From the NCBI RefSeq assembly GCF_003053745.1, contig NZ_QAYE01000004.1, positions 303,493 through 367,492 on the forward strand: a stretch of DNA of 64,000 nucleotides, written 5' to 3'. Under the pieces are notes generated by a model. It saw only the letters and a list, made by a program, of their open reading frames with translations, ran no database searches and was not told the DNA's origin. Each line of letters starts with the position of its first letter. The stretch's first letter is position 1. The translations under genes were made by a program, and so were the position numbers. Source of the stretch: Sphingomonas faeni. Lineage in GTDB: Bacteria > Pseudomonadota > Alphaproteobacteria > Sphingomonadales > Sphingomonadaceae. This document shows, piece by piece, positions 9,160 through 21,594 of the stretch.

Positions 9160-9499
9160 GTCCGGAACACTGCTCCCCAAGTGGTTACTAATCTCCAAAC
9201 GCCCTACGATTCGGCCGCTTGAGGTTTGGCCGCGCGTGGCCGGACAAATGTCCCACCGACACCGGCGGGGTAACTGCGGAACGCAATGATGCGGAGTCGG
9301 ATCGCCATGGCCCTCCTGTAGAGGCGGCGGGGTGCGACGCCAAAGGAATTGCTTTAGATCAGGCCATTCGCGGTCGATAAATCCGCCTATTGATAACGAC
9401 ACGCAACTGCAAATGCCTTAAGGGTGGATTTGCTGCCCGCCCTGTGCTTTACGGCCAACCAATTCCCGAGTTTCCTAAAAATTGCGTGGAGCCTTCCCG
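9160..9499. other. Intergenic region upstream of sucC
   Basis: This 340-bp stretch lies between the divergent PilZ and sucC genes and must hold both promoters. I see no gene, no repeat of the named types and no convincing -35/-10 pair. The last 100 bp are less GC-rich than the surroundings. Confidence 0.5.
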
Positions 9500-10702
<1,203 letters not shown>

Positions 10703-10738
10703 CTGCCTTCGACCTCGCATACTGATTCTGCGAAAAGA

Positions 10739-10771
10739 GGGGCTCGGACGGAAACGTCCGGGCCCTTTTTC
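10739..10771 (+). terminator. Intrinsic terminator of sucC
   Basis: An 11-bp stem (GGGCTCGGACG with CGTCCGGGCCC, one G-T pair) closed by a GAAA tetraloop is followed by five T residues. It lies 36 bp after the sucC stop. Confidence 0.92.
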
Positions 10772-10949
10772 GTTGATGTCGCACACTGTTCGGCAGGTGG
10801 TCCGATCGGCATCTCGCCGTGACGCTACGGCATAGCGATGTTTCCATACCGGACTTGCGAAAACGGCTCGAAACAGCCATCTGTCGCGCCAACGCCGCCA
10901 CACTGTGACGGTGATCGAAACGAATGATTTCACCTTGGAAGGAACCCCG

Positions 10950-11696
10950 ATGAAGGTGCTGGTGCCGGTCAAGCGCGTGCTTGACTACAACGTGAAGCCT
11001 CGCGTGAAGGCGGACGGAACGGGCGTCGATCTGGCGAACGTCAAGATGAGCATGAACCCGTTCGACGAGATCGCGGTCGAGGAAGCGATCCGTCTCAAGG
11101 ACAAGGGCGTCACCGAGATCGTCGTCGTCTCGATCGGCGAGCAGAAGTCGCAGGAAACGCTCCGCACCGCGCTCGCGATGGGTGCCGATCGCGCGATCCT
11201 CGTCGTCAGCGAGACCAAGGTCGAGCCGCTGGGCGTCGCCAAGATCCTCGCCAAGATCGTCGAGGAGGAAAAGCCCGACCTCGTGATCCTCGGCAAGCAG
11301 GCGATCGACGACGACAACAACCAGACCGGACAGATGCTCGCCGGCCTCCTCAACTGGGGTCAGGGCACGTTCGCGTCGAAGGTCGAGATCGCCGACGGTT
11401 CGGTCAACGTGACGCGCGAAGTCGATGGCGGCGCGGAGACGGACACGCTGAAGCTGCCCGCGATCATCACCACCGATCTTCGCCTCAACGAGCCGCGCTA
11501 TGCCTCGCTGCCGAACATCATGAAGGCGAAGTCGAAGCCGATGGCGCAGAAGACGCCCGCCGATTTCGGCGTCGACGTGACGCCGCGCCTGACCACGCTG
11601 AAAGTGGTCGAGCCCGCCAAGCGCTCGGCCGGGATCAAGGTCGCCGATGTCGACGCGCTGGTCGGCAAGCTCAAGGAAATGGGAGTCGCCAAGTGA
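10950..11696 (+). CDS. etfB: Electron transfer flavoprotein, beta subunit
   Basis: EtfB (248 residues) binds AMP and pairs with EtfA to pass electrons from acyl-CoA dehydrogenases to ETF-quinone oxidoreductase. The N-terminus [19 protein letters not shown], the [18 protein letters not shown] segment and the AMADR-like MGADRAILV are characteristic. The ATG at 10950 follows GGAAGGAA. The stop overlaps the etfA start by four bases (GTGA). Confidence 0.97.
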   Translation: MKVLVPVKRVLDYNVKPRVKADGTGVDLANVKMSMNPFDEIAVEEAIRLKDKGVTEIVVVSIGEQKSQETLRTALAMGADRAILVVSETKVEPLGVAKILAKIVEEEKPDLVILGKQAIDDDNNQTGQMLAGLLNWGQGTFASKVEIADGSVNVTREVDGGAETDTLKLPAIITTDLRLNEPRYASLPNIMKAKSKPMAQKTPADFGVDVTPRLTTLKVVEPAKRSAGIKVADVDALVGKLKEMGVAK

Positions 11697-12622
11697 AGAC
11701 GCTCGTCTGGGTCGAACATGACGGTCAGGCCGTCAAGGATGCCACGCTGTCGGCGGTGACCGCCGCATCGCAGCTCGGCGAAGTCCATCTGCTGGTCGTC
11801 GGCCAGGGCGTCGACGGCGTCGCTGCCGAAGCCGCCAAGATCGCCGGCGTCGGCAAGGTGCATGTCGCTGACGACGCCGCGTTCGCGCATGCGCTCGCCG
11901 AGAACGTCGCGCCGTTGATCGTCGAGCTGATGGGCACGCACGATGCGTTCGTCGCGCCGTCGACCACGCACGGCAAGAACATCGCGCCGCGCGTCGCCGC
12001 GCTGCTCGACGTCATGCAGATCAGCGACATCCTGTCGGTCGAGAGCGAGGACACGTTCACGCGGCCGATCTACGCCGGCAATGCGATCGCGACCGTGCAG
12101 TCGACCGACGCGAAGAAGGTTATCACGGTCCGCGGCACAGCGTTCGCCAAGGCCGCGACCGAAGGTGGCTCGGGCGAGATCGAAGCGGTCGCATCGACCG
12201 GCGACAAGGGGCTGTCGACCTTCGCCGGTTCGGAGATCGCCAAGAACGAGCGCCCCGAGCTGACCAGTGCGAAGATCATCGTGTCGGGCGGCCGTGCGCT
12301 TGCCTCGAGCGACCAGTTCCACGCGATGATCGATCCGCTGGCGGACAAGCTCGGCGCCGGCGTCGGTGCCTCGCGCGCCGCAGTCGACGCAGGCTATGCG
12401 CCGAACGACTATCAGGTCGGCCAGACCGGCAAGATCGTCGCACCGGAAGTGTATGTCGCTGTCGGCATCTCGGGCGCGATCCAGCATCTCGCGGGCATGA
12501 AGGACTCGAAGGTCATCATCGCGATCAACAAGGACGAGGACGCCCCGATCTTCCAGGTCGCGGACATCGGCCTGGTCGGCGATCTGTTCAAGATCGTGCC
12601 GGAGTTGACGGCGAAGCTGTAG
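11693..12622 (+). CDS. etfA: Electron transfer flavoprotein, alpha subunit
   Basis: EtfA (309 residues) holds the FAD of the heterodimer. The C-terminal FAD domain has the typical [23 protein letters not shown] segment and the ending [22 protein letters not shown]. Translation starts at a GTG inside the etfB stop, which implies coupled expression in a 1:1 ratio. A strong hairpin terminator follows about 105 bp downstream. Confidence 0.97.
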   Translation: MKTLVWVEHDGQAVKDATLSAVTAASQLGEVHLLVVGQGVDGVAAEAAKIAGVGKVHVADDAAFAHALAENVAPLIVELMGTHDAFVAPSTTHGKNIAPRVAALLDVMQISDILSVESEDTFTRPIYAGNAIATVQSTDAKKVITVRGTAFAKAATEGGSGEIEAVASTGDKGLSTFAGSEIAKNERPELTSAKIIVSGGRALASSDQFHAMIDPLADKLGAGVGASRAAVDAGYAPNDYQVGQTGKIVAPEVYVAVGISGAIQHLAGMKDSKVIIAINKDEDAPIFQVADIGLVGDLFKIVPELTAKL

Positions 12623-12639
12623 GCGAAAGCCGCTGCGCG

Positions 12640-12722
12640 GGCGAAGCCTCGCGCAACAGCAAGCCCGGCCGGCGGCGCCTCAGCGCCGACCGACGACGCG
12701 GGATTTACTCCCGCGTCGCGCG
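12640..12722. repeat. Multi-hairpin intergenic repeat, type G
   Basis: A series of short stems (for example GGCGCCTCAGCGCC and GACGCGGGATTTACTCCCGCGTC) lies immediately after etfA. It shares the order and core words CCCGGCCGGCGG and CGACGACGCGG with 53905-53990 after rpoZ. Confidence 0.6.
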
Positions 12723-12727
12723 CCACG

Positions 12728-12766
12728 AACGGGCGGTGTGACTTCGGTCACACCGCCCGTTTTTGT
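12728..12766 (+). terminator. Intrinsic terminator of etfBA
   Basis: A perfect stem of about 14 bp (ACGGGCGGTGTGAC with GTCACACCGCCCGT) is closed by a TTCG loop and followed by a T-rich run. It is the strongest terminator in the window. Confidence 0.93.
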
Positions 12767-12838
12767 GTCTGCCGAACATGAAGGTCGGCCGATTTCGAAC
12801 CGACACGCTGACAAACCGAGATCTATGCCATCCAGAGT

Positions 12839-12950
12839 GCCCCCCCCCCGGCGAAGGCCGGGGCCCAATTGGGAAACGGAGGTAACGACGGACGGTCCTT
12901 CGTCACATCGACCTTTCCAATTGGACCCCGGCCTGCGCCGGGAAGGTGCA
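12839..12950. repeat. Intergenic palindromic repeat, type B (diverged)
   Basis: The arms CCCCGGCGAAGGCCGGGGCC and GGCCTGCGCCGGGAAGG type are recognisable, with inner CAATTGG repeats. The right arm has several changes (CTGCGCC for CTTCGCC), so this copy is more degenerate than the others. Confidence 0.8.
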
Positions 12951-13054
12951 TCTGTCGAAGCGGGATAAGTACCGAATACGTCCGAAGTACCGAGATCGTG
13001 CTCGCGCCCTCATGCGCAGTTGCCGCACAATGCACGCCTCCCCAATTGATCAGC

Positions 13055-13802
13055 ATGTATGGCGTCTACTCGAACCCCCGCGACCGCCTGATATCCGCCG
13101 CCGGCGCCGCGATACTCTGCGCGGTCATCGGCTATGCACTGATCCTCGGGCTCGGCGTCAGTATTCCGACCGCTATCCCCGATGCGCTGAAGACATTCGC
13201 CGCCGGCCTGAAACCCCCCACCGCCACCACCTGAAAAGATCGCTCCACGCCCAGCGAAACGCCACCGCCCCGAAGGCGCAGCGTCTCCTGCGAACCTGCG
13301 CTCGAAGGCGACCGAACTTGTCGTTCCCAAGCCGATCGTTCCACCGCCCCCGGTCATCACCACGCTGAAACCAGGCCCCGGCAGCGACGCCACCACGGGC
13401 GCGGCCCCCGTTCCGGGATCGGGTACAGGCGCAGGCAGCGAGGGGAACGGCACCGGCAGTGGTCGCTCCGGGAATGGCGACGGCGAAGGTGGTCAGGAGA
13501 CGCCGCCCCACCTCATCAAGGACCGCTTCAAGAACAAGGATTTCCCCAACGCCGAAGCGGTGATCGGTGCGGGCGGGATCGTCGGCGTTCGCTACACCGT
13601 GGAGACCGACGGCAGCGTCACGCACTGCATGGTCACGCGATCCAGCGGAAACGGGGTGCTCGATGCGACCACCTGCCGCCTGATCGAACTGCGCTTCCGC
13701 TACCGCCCCTGGCTCGACGCCACCGGTCGGCCGGTTCGCTCTACCGTTGTTCACAACCAGGAATGGGTGAACCAGCTCGATCCGCCGTCACGCGGTAATT
13801 GA
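13055..13802 (+). pseudogene. TonB family protein, interrupted by a one-base frameshift
   Basis: The first frame gives a basic N-terminus and a membrane segment (about residues 12-33, ISAAGAAILCAVIGYALILGLG), then stops at 13234. Continuing one base out of step gives a run of PPPPPPEK, a proline/glycine-rich spacer and a TonB C-terminal domain (GIVGVRYTVETDGSVTHCMV, CRLIELRFRYRPW) ending at 13802. The switch falls at a run of six C residues at 13214-13219. Five C residues would restore one frame of about 248 codons. It may be a true pseudogene, a phase-variable gene or a sequencing error. Confidence 0.8.
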
Positions 13803-14927
13803 AGCCGATTGCCCCAGCCGGCCGCCGCTGAGCACCCGCGCGACTGCCGGCGAGAGCGCCATCAGCACCCGCCCCAGCACGACCGTGACGCCGAGCACCA
13901 GCAGCGGCTGGACCAGCAGATATGCCGGATACAACCCCGCCCCCAGCGCGCCGGTCGCCAATCCGATCACCGGCCCGAACAGCCATAACAGTACTAAGTG
14001 ATCGCAGAATGCGAGAAACCCGTACCGCTCGATCCCGCGCAACCGGTCCGCAACGTTGCTTCCCGCCAACGCCCAGGCGAACCGCCAGAACAGCACCGCC
14101 GACGCCAATCGAAACACGATATCGAATGCCGCCATCAGAAGCGGATGTGCATCGAAGAACGCGTTCCCGAGCAGCGCGGTCCACAGCCGCGGCGCAATCA
14201 GCAGCACGAATGGCAGCGCGCATAGGGCGACAGGCCACCCCGCCACTCGCTCCGCCGCGCCAGATCGCCGCGCGGCGATCCCAGCGGTAAAGAAGAGCAG
14301 GATCTGCGGTCGCAGCAACAACGGGACGTGCACCCCGGACACACTCCATGCGACCGCCACCAGCGCGACCACCGCCAGCCACACGCTCGACGCGCGCACT
14401 AGAACCGGCGCGATCGTCATGCAGACGAACAGATCGCGCGGAAACGGCATCTGCACGTTGATGTCGTTCGCATGCACGAGCGGCACGAGTTCGTTGAGCG
14501 TCCAGCCGATGCTCGTCGGCGTCGGCGCTTTCAGGTCGCCGAACGTCGCCGCCGCCCCCACCAGCAGGATCGCGATTGCGTTCCACAAAACCATCGGCAG
14601 CAGGATCGTCCGCGCCTTGCCGATCAAAAACGCCCCGTAGCCTTGGCGCGTCGCGGTCGAGACGACCAGCCAGCCGGAGATCATGCCGAGCAGCGGTACG
14701 GCGCTACGTCCGAACACTTCGCCGAGCACCGTCCGCAGCACCGCCTGCCAACTGAACGCTGCCGCCGCCAATTCCTCCGCGGTGCGTCCGGTCCAGGCGT
14801 GGACATAGACGATCCCCATGATCCCGATCAGCCGCGCGATCGCGATCGCAGTGGACAGGCTCGTGTCGTTGGTCCGGGCACTGCTTCCGGCTCGTATATG
14901 GGTCGATCTGGTACTCAAGTCCGCCAC
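13788..14927 (-). CDS. Acyltransferase family (acyltransferase 3) integral membrane protein
   Basis: The product has 379 residues and about ten hydrophobic segments, the layout of the acyltransferase 3 group that O-acylates cell-surface sugars. Near the N-terminus IARLIGIMGIVYVHAW carries the R...H arrangement found in the first helix of this family. The substrate is unknown. Its end overlaps the end of the convergent TonB-like gene by 15 bases. No capsule or LPS genes lie beside it. Confidence 0.8.
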   Translation of the reverse strand: MADLSTRSTHIRAGSSARTNDTSLSTAIAIARLIGIMGIVYVHAWTGRTAEELAAAAFSWQAVLRTVLGEVFGRSAVPLLGMISGWLVVSTATRQGYGAFLIGKARTILLPMVLWNAIAILLVGAAATFGDLKAPTPTSIGWTLNELVPLVHANDINVQMPFPRDLFVCMTIAPVLVRASSVWLAVVALVAVAWSVSGVHVPLLLRPQILLFFTAGIAARRSGAAERVAGWPVALCALPFVLLIAPRLWTALLGNAFFDAHPLLMAAFDIVFRLASAVLFWRFAWALAGSNVADRLRGIERYGFLAFCDHLVLLWLFGPVIGLATGALGAGLYPAYLLVQPLLVLGVTVVLGRVLMALSPAVARVLSGGRLGQSASITA

Positions 14928-15013
14928 TTCGCTCTGGTTCGGCGCGGCGTACCCGGCTTGTCGCGCGCGATCACCTCCTTCAGGATGAAATGGACGTTAC
15001 CGGGGACCAAGAG

Positions 15014-16255
15014 ATGATCGCCGCCTTCCTGCTCATCACCGCACAGTCGAGCCCGGCCGCTGCGCCCGACCCGCAGATCGCGCGGCGCGTCGCGCGCGTG
15101 CTGGAACGCAGCCCGGTGATCGATGGGCATAACGACTTGGCCTGGGAAATCCGCGAGCTGCACGACGCGAAGGTCGAGGCGGTCGATCTCTCGGTGGACA
15201 CCGCGCGGCTGCCGAACCCGCTGCAGACCGACATTCCCCGCCTGCGCAAAGGTCATGTCGGCGGGCAGTTCTGGTCGGTCTACATCCCCGCCGACGCGCC
15301 CGGTCCGGTCAGAATGACGCTCGAGGAGATCGACATCGTCCGCCGGTTCGTCGCGGCGAACCCGGCGGTTTTCGAGCTTGCCACCACGGCTGCGGATATC
15401 CGCCGGATCGAGAAAGCCGGGCGGATCGCGTCGTTGATCGGCGTCGAGGGCGGGCACCAGATCGATAGGCGACTGTCGGTGCTGCGCCAATATCACGCGC
15501 TCGGCGTCGCCTATATGACGCTGACGCACGGTAAGAGCCTGAACTGGGCGGATAGCTCGACCGATGCACCACGCGCGAACGGGCTAAGCTATTTCGGGCG
15601 GCAGGTGGTCGCCGAGATGAACCGGATCGGGATGATCGTCGACGTGTCGCATGTGTCCGACGCGACGATGGCCGCGGCGCTGGCGGCGACCAAGGCGCCG
15701 GTGATCGCCTCGCACTCCAGCGCGCGGGCGATCGCGGACGCGCCGCGCAACATTCCCGACGACCTGCTCCGTGCGATCGGCGCGAACGGCGGCGTGGTGA
15801 TGGTGAACTTCTACCCGTCGTTCCTGTCGGGCGAGTGGCGCGCATGGGACATCGCGCGGTCGGCCTATGCGAAGTCGATCGGCGTGCCGGCCGGCGTGTA
15901 CGGCGCGAAATCGCCTGCGCCGCTGGTGAGTTGGGACGCCACGCATCCGGAACCGCAAGTCACCGCCGCGACGGTCGCCGATCACGTCGAGCATATCGCG
16001 AAGATCGCCGGTCGGGATCATGTCGGGATCGGCGGCGATTTCGACGGCATCCAAGGGACCGGGCCGATCGGCCTAAAGGGGGTCGACGGGTATCCGCTGC
16101 TGTTCGCCGAACTGGCGCGGCGCGGGTGGAGCGATGGCGACATGGCGAAGCTGTCGGGCGGCAACGTCCTCCGCGTCATGGAACGGGTCGAAGCGGTCGC
16201 GAAGGGGATGGCGGGTATGCCGCCCATCGACGCGACCGACGTGGCGTCTCGGTAG
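15014..16255 (+). CDS. Membrane dipeptidase (peptidase family M19)
   Basis: The 413-residue zinc dipeptidase resembles renal dipeptidase. It shows the metal-binding DGHNDLAWEIR near residue 35-45, the bridging glutamate in GVEGGHQ, ASHSSARA, and GGDFDGI. The first 17 residues after the ATG at 15014 (MIAAFLLITAQSSPAAA) look like a signal peptide, so it probably acts in the periplasm. It probably cleaves dipeptides or D-amino-acid-containing peptides. It stands alone, divergent from the acyltransferase gene. Confidence 0.9.
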   Translation: MIAAFLLITAQSSPAAAPDPQIARRVARVLERSPVIDGHNDLAWEIRELHDAKVEAVDLSVDTARLPNPLQTDIPRLRKGHVGGQFWSVYIPADAPGPVRMTLEEIDIVRRFVAANPAVFELATTAADIRRIEKAGRIASLIGVEGGHQIDRRLSVLRQYHALGVAYMTLTHGKSLNWADSSTDAPRANGLSYFGRQVVAEMNRIGMIVDVSHVSDATMAAALAATKAPVIASHSSARAIADAPRNIPDDLLRAIGANGGVVMVNFYPSFLSGEWRAWDIARSAYAKSIGVPAGVYGAKSPAPLVSWDATHPEPQVTAATVADHVEHIAKIAGRDHVGIGGDFDGIQGTGPIGLKGVDGYPLLFAELARRGWSDGDMAKLSGGNVLRVMERVEAVAKGMAGMPPIDATDVASR

Positions 16256-16295
16256 AGCGGGTTCCCGTTCCCAAGTCTGAGTGGAGCCGGACTTC

Positions 16296-16412
16296 TTCCC
16301 CCCTCCCTGGAAGGGAGGGGGCGGGTCGGGCTCCGCGAATTCCAATGCTAGTGGTTCAAATTGGCCAACCCATCCCTAGCCCCTCCCTTTCAGGGAGGGG
16401 AGAATTCGCGCT
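16296..16412. repeat. Intergenic palindromic repeat, type E
   Basis: The arms CCCCCTCCCTGGAAGGGAGG and CCCCTCCCTTTCAGGGAGGGG are themselves hairpins and enclose a spacer with GGGTCGGGCT. A related but distinct element occurs at 44820-44931. It lies between the convergent M19 and MFS genes. Confidence 0.75.
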
Positions 16413-17634
16413 TCAAGGATCCGGCATTCGCTGCGGCGCCGGCGGCTCCACCACCAGCGGCGGCACCGTGCGCAACACCAGCCCGATCACCAGCGCCGCC
16501 ACGCCCAGCAACAGGCAGAACGCCGTCACCCCCGGCCAACCGGCATGCGTCCAGGCGAACCCGCCAGCGGATCCCAGCACGCTCGACCCCATGTAATAGA
16601 AGAACAGGTAGAACGCCGCCGCCTGCCCGCGCGAGCCCTGTGCACGCCGCCCGACCCAGGCGCTCGCGATCGAATGCGCGCCGAAGAAGCCGATCGTCAC
16701 GACCGCAATCCCGGCGATCACCACCACGAGCGGCTGCATCGCGGTCAGCGCGACACCCGCAATCAGCAGCACGACCGGTATCCAGAAGACCTTCCGTCGC
16801 CCGAGCCGCCCCGCCAGCGTGCCGAACTTCGCCGAACTGACCGATCCCAGCACGTACAGCAGGAACACGGCCCCGACCGCCGCCTGGCTGAGTCCGTAAG
16901 GCGGGCTCATCAACCGGAAGCCAGCGTAATTATAGATCGTGACGAACACGCCCATCAGCAGGAACGCCTCGAGATACAGCAGCGGCATCGCGCGATCGGT
17001 GAACAGCGCGCCGGCACTGCGCAGCAGCGCGCCCGGCCGTCCGACGCTCGGCGTGAAATTGCGCGAGAGCGGCGCGAGTCGGCGGAATGCCTCCGCCATC
17101 GCCAGCCCTGCGACACCCACCGCAGCGAGCGCCCAGCGCCATCCTTCGAGATCGGCGACGACGCTGACGACGAGGCGCCCCGCCATCCCGCCGAGCGCGC
17201 TGCCCGCGATATACAACCCCATCGCAGCGCCGACCGAGCCCGCATCGACCTCCTCCGCGACATAGGCCATCGCCACCGCCGGCACGCCCGCAAGCGCGAC
17301 GCCGGTCAGGAAGCGCAGCACGAGCAACCCGCTCCAGCCCGGCACGACCGCCGCCGCCAAGGTCAGCGCGCCAGCCGCGAACATTGCCGCGATCATCAGC
17401 GGCCGCCGGCCGACCCGGTCCGAGACGAACCCGGCGAACAGGATGCCGACCGCCAGTGGCCCCGTCGCCAGCGACACCGCCAGCGACGCTCCTTCCGCCG
17501 TCAGCCCGAACTGCGCGGCGAACAGCGGCAGCAACGGCTGTACCGAATACAACAGCGAGAAGGTCGAGAACCCCGCGAACAGCATCGCCAACGTAAGCCG
17601 GCGGTAGGCCGGCGTGCCGAGAGCGATAGGCGCT

Positions 17635-17645
<11 letters not shown>
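16413..17645 (-). CDS. MFS transporter (YnfM-like)
   Basis: The product has 410 residues and about twelve membrane segments. GFVSDRVGRRPLM after the second helix is the A motif of the major facilitator superfamily, and GSVGAAMGLYIAGSALGG resembles the C motif of drug/proton antiporters. The TLAMLFAGFSTFSLLYSVQPLLP start resembles YnfM/YdhP-type exporters. The substrate is unknown. Its start overlaps the end of the upstream amidohydrolase gene by 11 bases, so the two are probably co-expressed. Confidence 0.88.
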
Positions 17646-18639
<994 letters not shown>

Positions 18640-18730
18640 GTTCGCTCCTTGGTGCGCGGTCACGAGGGAAGAACCAACCGAACGCGTCCGGGGTCCTACG
18701 GGATCGCGCGCGTTCGGCAAATTCGAAGGC

Positions 18731-19288
18731 TCAGAACAGCGCCAGTTGCCGATCGTCGTCGCCGCTCAGCAACCAGCGCCCGATCACGTCGTGGCGCGTC
18801 CGGCCGACATGGCTGTGGACCAGCACGAACGCATCCACATCCCAGCCGATCGGCGCGATGGGTTGTGTGAACGACACGCCGTCGCGGTAGCCTAGCGTCA
18901 TGTGAGGGCTCGACCGATACCCAGCGCGGGCGCGTAGCCCCGCCGCCTCGCGCGCCACGGCGATCCGCTGGTACAATGCCGCGAAGGATGCGTTCTTCCG
19001 GCGGGCGCGCATCGCAATGGATCGATCGCTGCCGACCACGGTATCGAACTGGAGTGCGAACGGTACTGCTTCGACCGCATCGCCGATCGCTTTCAGGTCG
19101 CGTTCCAGCGTGGTCGAGACGCGATCATGGTCGTCGAGGATATCGATCGTCACGTGCAAATGCTCGGGGCGCAGCTTGTCCCGGTCGGTTTCGAACCACG
19201 ACGCTGCAGCGGTGATCTGGCGCGCTAGCGGGAGTGGCGGGCGGATCGCGAAGAACAGGCGATGACGCGCGAGTGTTCGATGAAACAT
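18731..19288 (-). CDS. thpR: RNA 2',3'-cyclic phosphodiesterase (2H phosphoesterase, ThpR)
   Basis: The 185-residue protein has the two H-x-T-x motifs of the 2H superfamily: HVTI near residue 45 and HMTL near residue 129. It begins with LFFAIRPPLPLA, the usual start. Enzymes of this group open 2',3'-cyclic phosphates in RNA and were first named 2'-5' RNA ligases. It lies about 90 bp upstream of the amidohydrolase gene on the same strand. Confidence 0.92.
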   Translation of the reverse strand: MFHRTLARHRLFFAIRPPLPLARQITAAASWFETDRDKLRPEHLHVTIDILDDHDRVSTTLERDLKAIGDAVEAVPFALQFDTVVGSDRSIAMRARRKNASFAALYQRIAVAREAAGLRARAGYRSSPHMTLGYRDGVSFTQPIAPIGWDVDAFVLVHSHVGRTRHDVIGRWLLSGDDDRQLALF

Positions 19289-19377
19289 GCCGGTTTCCGA
19301 ATCGGGGGAGGCGGACTTGTTGCTAATATGTTCTCGTTAAGCTGTCGAGGCGATACGGCCGCTCGGCCAACTTGAAA

Positions 19378-19486
19378 CCACCACCCCGGCGAAGGCCGGG
19401 GCCCAGTTGGAAAGGTCGTGGTAACGGCGCTCTGCGTCCAATTATGAACGTCCCCCAACTGGGCCCCGGCCTCCGCCGGGGTGGTT
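19378..19486. repeat. Intergenic palindromic repeat, type B
   Basis: The arms ACCACCCCGGCGAAGGCCGG and complement surround inner GGGGCCCAGTTGG words. The element is about 20 bp from the end of lysS and lies upstream of thpR. Confidence 0.88.
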
Positions 19487-19505
19487 CTTCTTCGAACGCG
19501 TCGTC

Positions 19506-21071
19506 TTACCGAGCGAGCGCTTCCGCGATCAGTTTCCGCGAGTTCTCGACCCCGTACAGCGCAATGAAGCTGCCCATCCGCGGACCCTGCTCCGAGCCCA
19601 GCAACGTCTCGTACAGCGCCTTGAACCAGTCGCGCAGGTTCTCGAACCCGCCGGTCTTGCCGATCTCGTAGACGATGTTCTGGATATCCTCCGCGCTCGC
19701 CTCCACGGGCAGCGCGGCGAGTTCCGCATCGAGCCGCTCCAGCGCCGCGACCTCGACGCCCTCGGGGGCACGCCGCTTGAGCGTCGGCGCAACGAAATCG
19801 CGGCTATAGGCCAGCGCATAGCCGATCAGGCGGTCGAGCTCGGGATACTTGGCCGCCGACGCATCGGGCACGTAGTTCGCCAGATAGCCCCAGACCTGCT
19901 CCTTGCTCGCATCGCCCATCACCCCGACGAGGTTGAGGAGCAGCCCGAACGTCACCGGCAGTTCGCCCGTCGGTAGTTTGCCGTCGTGGATGTGATGGAC
20001 CGGATTGCCGAGCTGCTGCTTCAGGTCCTGGCCCGCATAATTGCCGCGGAACTGCCAATACTCGTCCACCGCGCGCGGGATCACGCCCATGTGCAGCGAC
20101 TTGGCCTTCTTCGGCTCGCGGTACGCGTAGAACGCGAGCGACTCCTCGGGGCCATAGGTTAGCCACTGCTCGAGGCTCAGGCCGTTACCCTTCGACTTCG
20201 AGATCTTCTCGCCATTCTCGTCGAGGAACATCTCGTAGTTGAAGCCCTCGGGCGGGCGCCCGCCGAGCACGCGTGCGATCTTCGACGACTGGGTGACCGA
20301 ATCGATCAGGTCCTTGCCCGCCATCTCGTAATCGACGCCGAGCGCGACCCAGCGCATCGCCCAGTCGACCTTCCACTGCAGCTTGGCCTTGCCACCAAGC
20401 ACGGTTTGTTCGATCCGCTGGCCGTCATCCTCGAACGCGATCAGCCCGGCTTCGGCGTCGATCACCTCGATAGGCACCTGCAACACGATGCCGCTGGTCG
20501 GCGAGATCGGCAGCACAGGCGAATAGGTCGCGCGACGCTCGGCCCGCAGCGTCGGGAGCATCACGTCCTGGATACCCTGGAAGTGACGGAGCACGCCCTT
20601 CAGCGCCTCGTCGAAGCGACCCGACGTGTAGTATTCGGTCGATGAGGCGAACTCGTACTCGAAGCCGTAGCGGTCGAGGAATTCGCGCAAGATCGCGTTG
20701 TTATGTGCGGCAAAGCTCGAATGCGTGCCGAACGGATCGGGGATTTGTGTCAGCGGCTTGCCGAGATGCTCGCGCAGCATGTCGCCATTGGGGACGTTGT
20801 CCGGCACTTTCCGGAGGCCGTCCATGTCGTCCGAGAATGCGATCAACCGCGTCGGCGTATCGCTCAGCGCGTGGAAGGCGTTGCGCACCATCGTCGTGCG
20901 CAACACTTCGTTGAACGTGCCGATGTGCGGCAGGCCCGACGGTCCGTAGCCCGTCTCGAACAGCACCGGATCGCCCGACTTGCCGTTCGGATAGCGCTTG
21001 AGGAGTTTGCGCGCCTCCTCGTACGGCCAGGCTTTGGACTCGAGGGCGGCGGTGCGGATGTCGTCGGTCAT
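19506..21071 (-). CDS. lysS: Lysyl-tRNA synthetase, class I
   Basis: The 521-residue enzyme is the class I form of LysRS, found in archaea and in many alphaproteobacteria in place of the usual class II form. The HIGH-type motif is GYGPSGLPHIGTF near residue 41-53 and the KMSKS-type loop is GEKISKS near residue 277-283. Start and length fit the family. The next gene upstream on this strand is the glycine-zipper gene, 57 bp away. Sometimes labelled lysK. Confidence 0.95.
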   Translation of the reverse strand: MTDDIRTAALESKAWPYEEARKLLKRYPNGKSGDPVLFETGYGPSGLPHIGTFNEVLRTTMVRNAFHALSDTPTRLIAFSDDMDGLRKVPDNVPNGDMLREHLGKPLTQIPDPFGTHSSFAAHNNAILREFLDRYGFEYEFASSTEYYTSGRFDEALKGVLRHFQGIQDVMLPTLRAERRATYSPVLPISPTSGIVLQVPIEVIDAEAGLIAFEDDGQRIEQTVLGGKAKLQWKVDWAMRWVALGVDYEMAGKDLIDSVTQSSKIARVLGGRPPEGFNYEMFLDENGEKISKSKGNGLSLEQWLTYGPEESLAFYAYREPKKAKSLHMGVIPRAVDEYWQFRGNYAGQDLKQQLGNPVHHIHDGKLPTGELPVTFGLLLNLVGVMGDASKEQVWGYLANYVPDASAAKYPELDRLIGYALAYSRDFVAPTLKRRAPEGVEVAALERLDAELAALPVEASAEDIQNIVYEIGKTGGFENLRDWFKALYETLLGSEQGPRMGSFIALYGVENSRKLIAEALAR

Positions 21072-21128
21072 GATACAGCGCGACTAGCGCGTGCATTCGT
21101 GTCCGTCACCCCCACCGCCGCTTGCGAC

Positions 21129-21434
21129 TCAGCGGCAACGATCCTTCGCGGTGATCGTCCGGTCGACCGCACGGCCACCGAGCGCACCCGCTGCGCCGCC
21201 TGCCAACGTGCCGAGCAGACCGCCGCCGACCGCATTGCCGAGAACCGCGCCGCCGACGCCGCCTGCGACCAAGCCGGTCGTACCGCTCGAATGACGGCAA
21301 CGCTTGGCGCGGTAACGACGGTCATGCCCGCGATATTCGCGCTTCGAGCGTGCTTCGGCCTTGCCCGTGGGGATCACGGCAGCCGCCGGAATTGCGAGCG
21401 AGAGCGCGCTCAGCGCCATGAGAAACTTCCGCAT
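21129..21434 (-). CDS. Secreted glycine-zipper protein
   Basis: The product has 101 residues, with a signal peptide (MRKFLMALSALSLAIPAAAV), a basic stretch (SKREYRGHDRRYRAKRCRH) and then a glycine-zipper two-helix segment, GLVAGGVGGAVLGNAVGGG, repeated as LLGTLAGGAAGALGG. Such proteins insert in, or associate with, the cell envelope. The function is not known. The ATG at 21434 begins the signal peptide; the frame continues upstream into a palindromic repeat without meaning. Confidence 0.85.
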   Translation of the reverse strand: MRKFLMALSALSLAIPAAAVIPTGKAEARSKREYRGHDRRYRAKRCRHSSGTTGLVAGGVGGAVLGNAVGGGLLGTLAGGAAGALGGRAVDRTITAKDRCR

Positions 21435-21594
21435 AATGATCGTCCCTGTTGATGTAGGTAAAGCTCGGTATCGATGAGTGCGCAACGCACGTGAACCGTG
21501 CCGGTTGCGTAACGGCCGATATGGGTGAGCTTGTTGGTGGAGGTTTTCACAACCGCGAGGGGTGCAGCACTTTAGGCTGAAACCGACGACAGCG

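Larger units (their letters stand above)
12623..13054. other. Intergenic region after etfA
   Basis: These 432 bp contain a type G hairpin string, the etfBA terminator and a type B palindrome. No gene is seen. The promoter of the following TonB-like gene is expected in the last 90 bp. Confidence 0.6.
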
